From: Rhodovulum marinum
GTDB lineage: Bacteria > Pseudomonadota > Alphaproteobacteria > Rhodobacterales > Rhodobacteraceae
Direction: 5' to 3'
Assembly: GCF_004343075.1 (NCBI RefSeq)
Contig: NZ_SLXP01000002.1
Coordinates: 124,001-188,000 of the forward strand
DNA length: 64,000 nucleotides
The translations under genes and the position numbers were made by a program. The notes under the pieces are model-generated. The model was not told where the DNA came from. It was given only the letters and a program-made list of their open reading frames with translations, and ran no database searches. Within the stretch, counting starts at the first letter, position 1. Each line of letters begins with the position of its first letter. Shown in pieces: positions 1 through 7,173 of the stretch.

Positions 1-2
1 CC

Positions 3-77
3 GACCGGCGCCGGGCCCACTACCAGCGGATCGCGGCGGCCATCGGCTCGACCAAGGTCCTGCTGCGCGCGCTGTAA
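3..77 (+). CDS. C-terminal end of a small protein, paralogue of the next gene (partial)
   Basis: Only the last 24 codons and a TAA stop are in the window; the gene begins before base 1. The final residues read HYQRIAAAIGSTKVLLRAL, almost the same as the end of the protein encoded at 131-769 (HYQRIAAAIGSTKVLLRSV). The DNA is also nearly identical: bases 18-71 and 710-763 differ at two of 54 positions. This is a tandem paralogue, recently duplicated or kept alike by gene conversion. The function is unknown. The stop lies 53 bases before the next start, so the two may be co-transcribed. Confidence 0.75.
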   Translation, partial: DRRRAHYQRIAAAIGSTKVLLRAL

Positions 78-130
78 TATGGCGGATGACCCAGCCGCCC
101 GAGACATCGACACCAGGAGGACCGGCGACC

Positions 131-769
131 ATGACCCAGTTCCGAAACGCCCCTTGCACGGCCGCGCTGGCCGCGCTTGTCGCGCTTTCCGCCCCGGCCC
201 ATGCGCAGGCCGCCGCCCTGCCCTATACCGCCGCAAAACCGGCGCCGGCGACATATGCCCCCGACCTTGTGCAGGTCCGGGCGCAGGGGGCGGCCCCCGC
301 GGTGCCGGGCGCAACCTCTGCGTTCTCGACCGCGAATACCGACCGCATCCTCCGGCGGATCGAGGCCGGGCGTGAATTCTGCGCCGGGATCGCCCAGCGG
401 GAATACGTGATCGACTGTCTCGCAGCCCAGTTCGAGCGCGTGGCTCGCGCCCTGCCCGGCCCCGATTATCGACAGGTCGGACAGATCATCGGCACCGCCG
501 CGGCCGACCTGCGCCGCCTGGCCGAGGCCAATGCCGCCCCCGACCTGCCGCGCGGCCGGGTGCGGATCGGTGGGACGACCTCGCCACGCGCGCTGACGCC
601 GGTACGCCGCGACGGGCTGGCACGGCTGAACCGGCAGGCGTCCGGCATCCTGCAGGAAGCCGAAACACAGCTGTTGCGCGCGGCAGAGGGATCAGCACGG
701 CGCCAGGTTCATTACCAGCGGATCGCGGCGGCCATCGGCTCGACCAAGGTCTTGCTGCGCTCGGTCTGA
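131..769 (+). CDS. exported protein of unknown function
   Basis: I do not recognise the family. The 212-residue protein opens with a typical Sec signal peptide (residues about 1-26, ending AHA before QAA), so it is probably periplasmic. The mature part has a proline/alanine-rich stretch, then a mostly helical, Arg- and Ala-rich domain with two cysteines (in FCAGIAQ and VIDCLAAQ) spaced to allow a disulfide. The start at 131 is chosen because AGGAGG lies about 10 bases upstream and the signal peptide begins directly there; an in-frame ATG at 86 would add 15 residues before it. A close paralogue ends just upstream. The run of conserved sequence at the C-terminus suggests that end is functionally important. 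Confidence 0.7.
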   Translation: MTQFRNAPCTAALAALVALSAPAHAQAAALPYTAAKPAPATYAPDLVQVRAQGAAPAVPGATSAFSTANTDRILRRIEAGREFCAGIAQREYVIDCLAAQFERVARALPGPDYRQVGQIIGTAAADLRRLAEANAAPDLPRGRVRIGGTTSPRALTPVRRDGLARLNRQASGILQEAETQLLRAAEGSARRQVHYQRIAAAIGSTKVLLRSV

Positions 770-860
770 CCCCGGCCAGGGCGCGGACGAACTGTCGCAA
801 TCCCGTTCGATTCCGGGGGCTTGGCAGAAAAGACCCGTCATCGTGGGCGATCGCTTGCAA

Positions 861-892
861 AAAATACGAATGAAGGACTCGTATTTTCATTC
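861..892. promoter_or_regulatory. overlapping inverted repeats upstream of the peroxidase gene
   Basis: Two perfect inverted repeats share this stretch: AAAATACGA (861-869) with TCGTATTTT (879-887), and GAATGAA (868-874) with TTCATTC (886-892). The region is clearly more AT-rich than its surroundings and lies just upstream of an FNR-type box. It could be an operator for a second regulator or a hairpin in a leader; the sequence alone does not say which. Confidence 0.45.
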
Positions 893-896
893 TGAC

Positions 897-910
897 TTGA
901 TTCAGGTCAA
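897..910 (+). promoter_or_regulatory. FNR/FnrL-type box
   Basis: TTGATTCAGGTCAA matches the FNR consensus TTGAT-N4-ATCAA with a single change (ATCAA to GTCAA). It sits 66 bases upstream of the cytochrome c peroxidase start. Known: Paracoccus and Rhodobacter cytochrome c peroxidase genes are induced at low oxygen through FNR proteins. Inferred: this gene is regulated the same way. A further imperfect inverted repeat (AAGGTTTCACG at 933-943 with CGTGAACCTT at 948-957) lies between the box and the start. Confidence 0.7.
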
Positions 911-975
911 AGCGCCCATTTGGAAGGATTCTAAGGTTTCACGGACGCGTGAACCTTGGAAAAACGGTGTTACCC

Positions 976-2019
976 ATGAAACGTCTTCTCGCAACTGCGC
1001 TTTTGACCACCGCGATGGCGGTGCCTGCCGCGGCCTCCGAACTTCGGGAGATGGCGCTTGATTATTTCGAGCCGCTGCCCTCGACCATCCCGCAGATCGC
1101 GGACAACCGCATCACGCCCGAGAAGATCGAACTGGGCAAGGCGCTGTTCTTCGACCCGCGGCTGTCGGCCTCGGGGGTGTTCTCGTGCTACTCGTGCCAC
1201 AACCTGACCACCGGCGGCGACGACAACATGGAAACCTCGGTCGGCCATGGCTGGCAAAAGGGACCGCGCAACTCGCCCACCGTGCTGAACGCGGTGCTGA
1301 ACGAGGCGCAGTTCTGGGATGGCCGGGCCGAAGACCTCAAGGCGCAGGCCAAGGGCCCGGTGCAGGCCGGCGTCGAGATGGCCAACACCCCCGACAACGT
1401 GGTGGCCACGCTGAAATCCATGCAGGCCTACCAGGACTGGTTCTCGGCCGCCTTCCCCGATGAGGCCGACGCGGTGACCTTCGACAACATGGCCCGCGCG
1501 ATCGAGGCCTTCGAGGCCACGCTGATCACGCCCTCGCCCTTCGACGCCTTCCTGAACGGCGACGACATGGCGCTGACCGATATCCAGAAAGAGGGGCTGG
1601 AACTCTTCGTCGATAAGGGCTGCACCACCTGCCACAACGGCGTGAACCTGGGTGGCAACGGCTATTACCCGTTCGGCCTGGTGGAAAAACCCGGCGGCGA
1701 CATCCTGCCCGAAAACGACAAGGGCCGGTTTGCCGTCACCGAAACCGCCTATGACGAATACGTCTTCCGCGCCGCGCCCTTGCGCAACATCGCGGAAACC
1801 GCGCCCTACTTCCATTCGGGCAAGGTCTGGGATCTGAAGGTGGCCGTGCAGGTCATGGGCATCGCCCAGCTGGGCGAAGAGGTCAGCGACGAGGAAGCCG
1901 ACAAGATCGTGGCCTTCCTCGAAAGCCTGACCGGCGAGGTGCCCGAGGTGACGCTGCCCGTGCTGCCGGCCGAAACCGCCACCACGCCGCGGCCCGACAT
2001 CATGGTGCACGAGCACTGA
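976..2019 (+). CDS. ccpA: di-haem cytochrome c peroxidase
   Basis: Reduces hydrogen peroxide to water in the periplasm with electrons from small c-type cytochromes. The 347-residue protein has a signal peptide (residues 1-20, ending AAA) and two c-type haem motifs, CYSCH at 71-75 and CTTCH at 216-220. PYFHSG (around residue 280) is also typical of the CcpA/MauG superfamily. Length and spacing fit bacterial CcpA better than the longer MauG. The start at 976 puts the signal peptide first; a GTG 27 bases upstream is in frame but has no apparent purpose. The gene stands alone, with an FNR-type box upstream and a hairpin terminator downstream, which suggests a single-gene unit induced under oxygen limitation. 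Confidence 0.93.
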   Translation: MKRLLATALLTTAMAVPAAASELREMALDYFEPLPSTIPQIADNRITPEKIELGKALFFDPRLSASGVFSCYSCHNLTTGGDDNMETSVGHGWQKGPRNSPTVLNAVLNEAQFWDGRAEDLKAQAKGPVQAGVEMANTPDNVVATLKSMQAYQDWFSAAFPDEADAVTFDNMARAIEAFEATLITPSPFDAFLNGDDMALTDIQKEGLELFVDKGCTTCHNGVNLGGNGYYPFGLVEKPGGDILPENDKGRFAVTETAYDEYVFRAAPLRNIAETAPYFHSGKVWDLKVAVQVMGIAQLGEEVSDEEADKIVAFLESLTGEVPEVTLPVLPAETATTPRPDIMVHEH

Positions 2020-2046
2020 ACACGGGAACCGCAGCAAGACCATACC

Positions 2047-2076
2047 GGGGCCGGCCGCCATCGCCGGCCCCGTTTT
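2047..2076 (+). terminator. rho-independent terminator after ccpA
   Basis: A perfect 9-bp stem, GGGGCCGGC (2047-2055) with GCCGGCCCC (2063-2071), is followed by GTTTT. It lies 28 bases after the peroxidase stop. The remaining 235 bases up to 2311, before the convergent secretion genes end, hold no gene I can support. Confidence 0.85.
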
Positions 2077-2311
2077 CATGGAACCGTCCCCGCGTGCCGC
2101 ACCGGCATTCGCCCCCGTGCCGGGTGCACCCCGCCCCCGGCCATGCCCCGGGGCGCATGTGCTCTTTCGACCGTCAGTCCGCCCTGCTCGACGCCCTGCC
2201 GTCCGGCGGTCCGGGCCTCGACACCGGACATCGAGGTTTTCAGTGGCGCCTCTGCCCTGCGCCGACGCGACCTGAGAGACAAGGGAAACAGGCAGGTCGC
2301 CGCCGGCGTCT

Positions 2312-3664
2312 TCATTCTTCGCGGAAGGAACGGCCGAAATAGACGCGGATCGGGCGGGTCAGGTAGGACAGGGGCGTGCGGTCCTGGGTGCGCAGGAACG
2401 CCTCGACCGGCATGCCGGGCAACAGTTCCACACCGGGCAGGTCGGCCAGCGCGCTGGTGTCGGGCAGGATCACCGCCTCGTAATAGGTCTGCTGCGTCGC
2501 CTGGTCCTGCAGCGCGTCGGCCGAAACGCGCAGCACTTCGCCGGACAGTTCGGGCGTGGTCCGGCTGTCATAGGTGGTCAGCCGCAGCGACACGTCCTGG
2601 CCGGGATAGACCTGGTCGATATCCACCGGGTCGATCCGCGCCGAGACCAGCAGGGGCTGGCCGCCGGGAACCACATACATCATCGGTTCGGCGGGCTGGA
2701 CCACCGCGCGCACCGCGAACACGGACGAGCCGAAGATCACCCCGTCGGCCGGGCTGCGCACGTCGAGCCGCGACAGCTGTTCGATCAGGCTCAGGCGGCG
2801 TTCCTCCAGCTCGATCTCGCCATATTGCAGGTCGCGCAGCTGGGTGATCGCATCCTCGCGGCGGCTGTCGACCAGGCGCAGTGCCTGCACGGCCAGTTCC
2901 GAGATGCGCGCCCGGCTTTCCGCGATCTGCGAGGTCAGCCGCCCGATATCGCCCTCGAGCCCCGCCTCGTCGCGCTGCAGCGCCAGCACCTGGCCCACCG
3001 GCACCAGGTTCTGCGCATAAAGCGTTTCCTTGTCGGTCAGCTCGCGTTCCACAAGGCCCAGCTGTTTGCGCAGCGCCGCGATCTGCGCCTGGGTGCCCTC
3101 GATCTGGTTGTCGATCTGGATCTTCTGCTCTTCGATCTGGTCCAGTTCCTGCGCCAGCGCCGCACGACGCGCGGCGAACAGGCTTTTCTGGCCCTCGACC
3201 TGGCCCGCGATCCACTCGGGGTCGAGATTGTCGAAACCGGTGATCTCGTCGATTTCCAGCGTCTCGAGCCCGTCGCGCTCGGCGACCAGGCGTGCCTTGC
3301 GCACCTCGATCTCCAGCATCTGGCGTTCGACGATGGCCAGTTCAGAGCGCAGGAAGGTTCCGTCCAGCCGCAGCACCACCTGGCCCGCCTCGACCGTGTC
3401 GCCATCCTTGGCCAGGATCTCGCCCACCACGCCGCCATCGGGATGCTGCACGACCTGGCGTTCGCTCTCGACCTTGACGGTGCCCGAGGTGACGACGGCA
3501 CCGGCGATATTGGTCGCGACCGACCAAAAGCCCAGCCCGCCGACCAGCAACAGGATCGCCAGGATGCCCACGGCCATCGGCAAGCGCGCGCTGGGCAGCT
3601 TGCCCGCGGGCGGCGCGGGCGGGGGCGTCTGGCGGCGGCCAAGGGGCAAGCGGGGCCACCTCAT
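2312..3664 (-). CDS. type I secretion membrane fusion protein, HlyD family
   Basis: Periplasmic adaptor that links an inner-membrane ABC exporter to an outer-membrane TolC-like channel. Seen in 450 residues: a short basic, proline-rich cytoplasmic tail, one membrane segment at about 30-52, a biotinyl-lipoyl-like segment (VVQHPDGGVVGEILAKDGD), a long charged coiled-coil hairpin in the middle, and a C-terminal beta-barrel ending RVYFGRSFREE, as in HlyD/PrtE/LipC proteins. The start at 3664 (ATG) overlaps the stop of the ABC gene as ATGA, indicating translational coupling; upstream in-frame codons lie inside that gene. No TolC gene is nearby, so the outer-membrane partner is encoded elsewhere. 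Confidence 0.9.
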   Translation of the reverse strand: MRWPRLPLGRRQTPPPAPPAGKLPSARLPMAVGILAILLLVGGLGFWSVATNIAGAVVTSGTVKVESERQVVQHPDGGVVGEILAKDGDTVEAGQVVLRLDGTFLRSELAIVERQMLEIEVRKARLVAERDGLETLEIDEITGFDNLDPEWIAGQVEGQKSLFAARRAALAQELDQIEEQKIQIDNQIEGTQAQIAALRKQLGLVERELTDKETLYAQNLVPVGQVLALQRDEAGLEGDIGRLTSQIAESRARISELAVQALRLVDSRREDAITQLRDLQYGEIELEERRLSLIEQLSRLDVRSPADGVIFGSSVFAVRAVVQPAEPMMYVVPGGQPLLVSARIDPVDIDQVYPGQDVSLRLTTYDSRTTPELSGEVLRVSADALQDQATQQTYYEAVILPDTSALADLPGVELLPGMPVEAFLRTQDRTPLSYLTRPIRVYFGRSFREE

Positions 3665-5409
3665 GCGCCCGCCCCCTGTACGGTCACACCCCGCACCGCC
3701 CCGATGGAGCGTTGCACCTCGCCGGCATTCTTCATCTGCGACCGCACGACCTCGTCCCGCGGGCCAAGCGCCTTTTGCAGGCCTTTGTCGATCACCAGCA
3801 GACGGTCGCACACCGCGATCGCCGAGGGCCTGTGGGTCATGATGATCACCGATTTGCCGGATTTCTTCATGTCGGTGACCACCGCGTTCAACGCTTCGGA
3901 CCCTTCGGCATCGAGCGCCGAGTTCGGCTCGTCCAGCACCAGCAGGACCGGATCGTGATACAGCGCGCGCGCCAGCGCCAGCCGCTGGCGCTGGCCGCCC
4001 GACAACAGCCCGCCCCCCTCGACCAGCGGCGTGTCGTACCCCTTGGGCAGGCGCAGCACGATTTCATGCACGCGTGCCAGCCGCGCGGCCTCGACCACCC
4101 GCTTGGGGTCGGGGTCCAGCGCCATGTGGGCGATGTTCTCGGCCACGGTGCCGTCGAAGAACCGCACCTCTTGCGGCAGACAGCCGACATGCCGGCCCAG
4201 CCTTTCGGGGCCGTATTGATCCAGCGTCGCGCCGTCCAGCCGGATCTCGCCGGCGGTGGCGGGCACCAGCCCCTGGATCAGCCGCGCCAGGCTGGTCTTG
4301 CCCGCCCCGCTCTTGCCGATCACGCCCAACGCCACGCCCGGTTCCAGCTCGAAGCTGATGCCATACAGGATCGGCGGCGTGCTGGCCGATGTGCGCAGCG
4401 CCACGTTCGACAAGGACAGCCGCGCCGCCGGTTGCGGCAGTTCGGTCGGACGCTCGCGCGGGGGCAGTGCCTTTAAAAACGCCTTAAGCTCGCGCCAGCC
4501 GGTCCAGGCGCGCTGGATCGCGGGCCACTGGCCCAGCACCTGTTCCACCGGGGCAAGCGCCCGACCCAGCATGATCGAACCCGCGATCATCGCCCCCGGC
4601 GTCAGTTCCTGTTGCAGCACCAGCCAGGCGCCCAGGGCAAGCATGCCCGATTGCAGGAAGAACCGGAACGAGCGCGAAAAGGAACTGAACGTGCCCGTGC
4701 GGTCGCTCGCCCCCAGCCCCTTGGCGCTGGCCTCGTCCTGCAGCCGCGCCCAGCGCTCGGCCATCACCGGGGCCATGCCCTGCGACCAGACCAGTGCGCC
4801 GCCCTCCTCGGTCTGGCGCGCCAGGCGCTGGGCGGCATGGCTCAGACGGTTGGCCCCCTCAAGCCCCTTTTTCGTGGTGACGCGGTTGATCAGCGTGACC
4901 GCGATCAAAAGCGCGGCCCCGGCCAGCGCCATGTATCCCAGCAGCGGGTGGAAGATGAAGATCGCGGCCAGGAAAAGCGGCGTCCAGGGCAGATCGAAAA
5001 AGGCCAGCAACACGGGCGAGCCGAACATGTTGCGCACCGCCTCCAGGTCCTGAAGCGCGGTCCCCCCCGGCCCCTGCCCGCCCCTGAGCGCCGTGCGTTC
5101 GACCACCGCGGTAAAGATGCGCCGCCCGAACACCGCCTGAAGCCGCGCCCCGATCCGCGCCATCACCCGGCCGCGGGCGAAATCCAGCAGCCAATAGAAA
5201 AAGTACAGCGCCGCGACCAGGATGAACAACGCAACCAGGGTCTCTTCCGACCGCGAGCCCAGAACACGGTCGTAAACCTGCAGCATGAACAGCGGGCCGG
5301 TCAGCATCAGCGCGTTGGTGAAAAGGCTGAAAACCGCAACCCACCAAATAAGCCCCAGGCTGCGGGCACGCGCCAAGGTGAAATCGGTTTTGGTCTTGTC
5401 GCTGCTCAT
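3661..5409 (-). CDS. type I secretion ABC permease/ATPase, PrtD family
   Basis: Inner-membrane exporter subunit that drives one-step secretion of an unfolded substrate, usually an RTX protein. The 582-residue protein has an N-terminal membrane domain with several hydrophobic spans (about residues 15-300), then a nucleotide-binding domain: Walker A GKSGAGKT (about 363-370), signature LSGGQRQR (about 467), Walker B LLVLDEP (about 487) and an H-loop THR. There is no C39 peptidase domain, which places it with PrtD/LipB rather than bacteriocin exporters. The start at 5409 is preceded by GGAGG. It is first in a two-gene operon with the HlyD-family gene and divergent from the formate dehydrogenase regulator. 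No substrate gene is adjacent; the RTX protein at 45912-49010 is a candidate, by inference only. Confidence 0.9.
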   Translation of the reverse strand: MSSDKTKTDFTLARARSLGLIWWVAVFSLFTNALMLTGPLFMLQVYDRVLGSRSEETLVALFILVAALYFFYWLLDFARGRVMARIGARLQAVFGRRIFTAVVERTALRGGQGPGGTALQDLEAVRNMFGSPVLLAFFDLPWTPLFLAAIFIFHPLLGYMALAGAALLIAVTLINRVTTKKGLEGANRLSHAAQRLARQTEEGGALVWSQGMAPVMAERWARLQDEASAKGLGASDRTGTFSSFSRSFRFFLQSGMLALGAWLVLQQELTPGAMIAGSIMLGRALAPVEQVLGQWPAIQRAWTGWRELKAFLKALPPRERPTELPQPAARLSLSNVALRTSASTPPILYGISFELEPGVALGVIGKSGAGKTSLARLIQGLVPATAGEIRLDGATLDQYGPERLGRHVGCLPQEVRFFDGTVAENIAHMALDPDPKRVVEAARLARVHEIVLRLPKGYDTPLVEGGGLLSGGQRQRLALARALYHDPVLLVLDEPNSALDAEGSEALNAVVTDMKKSGKSVIIMTHRPSAIAVCDRLLVIDKGLQKALGPRDEVVRSQMKNAGEVQRSIGAVRGVTVQGAGA

Positions 5410-5726
5410 CGCGGCGGCCTCCGGCAGGCGGGAAAACGAGGGCCGCGGTGACACGCGGCGGCATCGGCGTTGCGGCGGGCGGACGCGCAGGCGCACGGCA
5501 ATCCGATCAGGCGGTTCATCGGTGTCCTTGTCTCGCTTCCCCTGCGGGACCGTCTTCCGGCGCGCGTCCCAGGCTCGCGCCATGGCTGGGCCACACAAAG
5601 CGGTTTCCGCACCGGAATTCAAGCGCGGCGTGGCGCGCTGGCCGGAAACCGCCGCCGCCCGCGCACGAAACGGCGTTGCCTGTCCCCGGGTCGCGGTGCA
5701 ATCCTGCCCCCCGGGAGGGATTGTGC
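5410..5726. other. divergent intergenic region between the secretion operon and fdsR
   Basis: These 317 bases separate two diverging start codons and should hold promoters for both. The clearest structure is a perfect 10-bp inverted repeat, GCGGTTTCCG at 5600-5609 and CGGAAACCGC at 5643-5652, with 33 bases between the arms. GGGAGGG just before base 5727 is the ribosome-binding site of fdsR. I see no convincing gene here. Confidence 0.5.
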
Positions 5727-6611
5727 ATGATAGACAAGCTGGAAATGTTCATCGCGCTGGCGCGCGAGCGGCATTTCGGCCGCGCCGCCGAGGCCTGCGG
5801 CGTGACCCAGCCCACCCTGTCGGCGGGCATCAAGCAGCTGGAGGAACAGCTGGGCGTGATGCTGGTCTGGCGTGGTTCGCGCTATGGCGGGCTGACGCCC
5901 GAGGGGGCGCGGGTGCTGGAACGCGCCCGCACCATCGTTGCCGACACCCGCGCGCTGCGCGAGGAGATGCGCGCGGTCAAGGCGGGGTTGTCGGGCGATT
6001 TGCGGATCGCAGCGATCCCCACCGCGCTGGCCGCGGTCAGCGTACTGACCGAACCGCTGGCCGCGCGCCATCCCAAGATCCGCGTAACGGTGCTCTCGCG
6101 CACCTCGGCCGAGATCCTGCAGATGCTGGACGACCTGCAGATCGACGCGGGCCTGACCTATCTCGACAACGAACCGCTGGGCCGGGTCACCGCGCTTCCG
6201 CTTTATGCCGAGCATTACAACCTGTTGGTCCGCGCCGACGATCCGCTGGCCGCGCGCGGCGCGTTGACCTGGGCCGAGGCCGCCGGCCTGCCGCTGTGCC
6301 TGCTGACGCCCGACATGCAGAACCGGCGTATCGTTGACCGGCACATGGCCGAGGCGGGCGCGACGGCCGAGCCCCGGCTGGAGTCGAATTCGATCATCAC
6401 GTTGATCGCGCATGTCCAGTCGGGCGGCTGGGCCACGATCCTGCCCCGGCGCAGCGCCGCGCCCTTCCTTGACGGTGGCGGACTGGTCGCGCTGCCGCTG
6501 ACCGCACCCGAGGCGGAACACCAGGTGGGCCTCGTCGTGCCGCATCGCGAGCCTCATACGCCGGTTTTGAACGCGCTGATCGACGCCGCGCGACGAGCGG
6601 CGTTTCGATAG
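5727..6611 (+). CDS. fdsR: LysR-family regulator of formate dehydrogenase
   Basis: A 294-residue LysR-type transcription factor: winged helix-turn-helix at the N-terminus (HFGRAAEACGVTQPTLS, residues about 16-32), then a linker helix and a periplasmic-binding-like effector domain. Known: LysR regulators sit next to fds operons in Cupriavidus (FdsR) and related bacteria and respond to formate. Context: same direction as fdsGBACD and 85 bases ahead of fdsG, with a LysR-type box overlapping its own stop codon. The start at 5727 is chosen because GGGAGGG precedes it and the protein then begins exactly at the usual LysR N-terminus. The name fdsR rests mainly on position; the effector cannot be read from sequence. 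Confidence 0.8.
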   Translation: MIDKLEMFIALARERHFGRAAEACGVTQPTLSAGIKQLEEQLGVMLVWRGSRYGGLTPEGARVLERARTIVADTRALREEMRAVKAGLSGDLRIAAIPTALAAVSVLTEPLAARHPKIRVTVLSRTSAEILQMLDDLQIDAGLTYLDNEPLGRVTALPLYAEHYNLLVRADDPLAARGALTWAEAAGLPLCLLTPDMQNRRIVDRHMAEAGATAEPRLESNSIITLIAHVQSGGWATILPRRSAAPFLDGGGLVALPLTAPEAEHQVGLVVPHREPHTPVLNALIDAARRAAFR

Positions 6612-6624
6612 AAATCTTCTATCG
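6606..6624 (+). promoter_or_regulatory. LysR-type operator between fdsR and fdsG
   Basis: CGATAGAA (6606-6613) and TTCTATCG (6617-6624) form a perfect 8-bp inverted repeat with a 3-base spacer. It contains the T-N11-A pattern of LysR binding sites (T6609, A6621) within ATAG-N7-CTAT. It overlaps the fdsR stop codon and lies about 75 bases before fdsG. The best guess is the FdsR binding site that activates fdsGBACD. Confidence 0.65.
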
Positions 6625-6696
6625 ACCGACGAATACGCAGGATTGATCGGCCACCCCGCGCTTTGGCACACTATGGCATGCCAAGGGGGGAGCGCG

Positions 6697-7173
6697 ATGG
6701 CCGAGGCTGAGATTTCACCCACCGCCCAGCGGGCGCGAGAGATCGCGGCCGCCCATGCCCATCTGGACGGACCACTTTTGCCGGTGCTGCACGCGGTGCA
6801 ACATGCGCTGGGCCACATCCCGCGCGAGGCGCTGGCGCCGATCGCCGAGGAACTGGACCTGAGCGTCGCCGAAATCCACGGCGTCATCAGCTTTTATCCC
6901 GACTTCCGCACCGAACCCGGCGGGCGCCGCACGCTCAAGGTCTGCCGGGCCGAGGCCTGCCAGGCGATGGGCGCGGCGCGGCTGGGCGACGACCTGCGCA
7001 CCCGGCTGGGTGTCGACTGGCACGGCACCACCCAGGACGGCGCGGTGACGCTGGAACCGGTTTACTGCCTGGGCCTTTGCGCCTGCGGGCCCGCCGCGCT
7101 GGTGGATGAAACGCCGGTGGCGCGGGCCACCGCCGACCGGCTGGAACGGATGGCGCGCGAGGTGGTGGGATGA
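6697..7173 (+). CDS. fdsG: NAD-dependent formate dehydrogenase gamma subunit
   Basis: Small electron-transfer subunit of the soluble molybdenum formate dehydrogenase, homologous to NuoE of complex I. The 158-residue protein carries one 2Fe-2S site with ligands C83, C88, C124 and C128 (CRAEAC and CLGLC), the C-x4-C and C-x3-C spacing of the NuoE/thioredoxin-like ferredoxin family. The start at 6697 has a GGGGGGAG ribosome-binding site 6 bases upstream; an ATG at 6643 would add 18 unconserved residues. It is first in the fdsGBACD operon, and its stop overlaps the fdsB start as ATGA. Confidence 0.95.
   Translation: MAEAEISPTAQRAREIAAAHAHLDGPLLPVLHAVQHALGHIPREALAPIAEELDLSVAEIHGVISFYPDFRTEPGGRRTLKVCRAEACQAMGAARLGDDLRTRLGVDWHGTTQDGAVTLEPVYCLGLCACGPAALVDETPVARATADRLERMAREVVG

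Noticed and set aside
805-835. tRNA-like T-arm sequence (CCCGTTCGATTCCGGGG) after the first gene
   Set aside because: The TTCGATT loop looks like a T-arm, but the stem has a mismatch, there is no acceptor or anticodon arm, and no CCA end. It is not a tRNA gene.
970-2079. long open frame on the minus strand opposite ccpA, and similar long antisense frames opposite fdsA, copA, the cbb genes and nuoL
   Set aside because: High-GC DNA gives long open antisense frames. These have skewed Arg/Gly/His-rich composition, no family motifs, and lie opposite clearly coding sequence.
2077-2311. small plus-strand frames between ccpA and the hlyD-like gene
   Set aside because: They lack ribosome-binding sites and motifs, and run into the antisense of the secretion gene.
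6663-6684. sigma-54-like promoter TTGGCAC...GGCA before fdsG
   Set aside because: The GG and GC elements are one base too close for the -24/-12 spacing and the -12 sequence does not match. The same bases form an inverted repeat TTGGCA/TGCCAA, which is a more likely reason for the resemblance.
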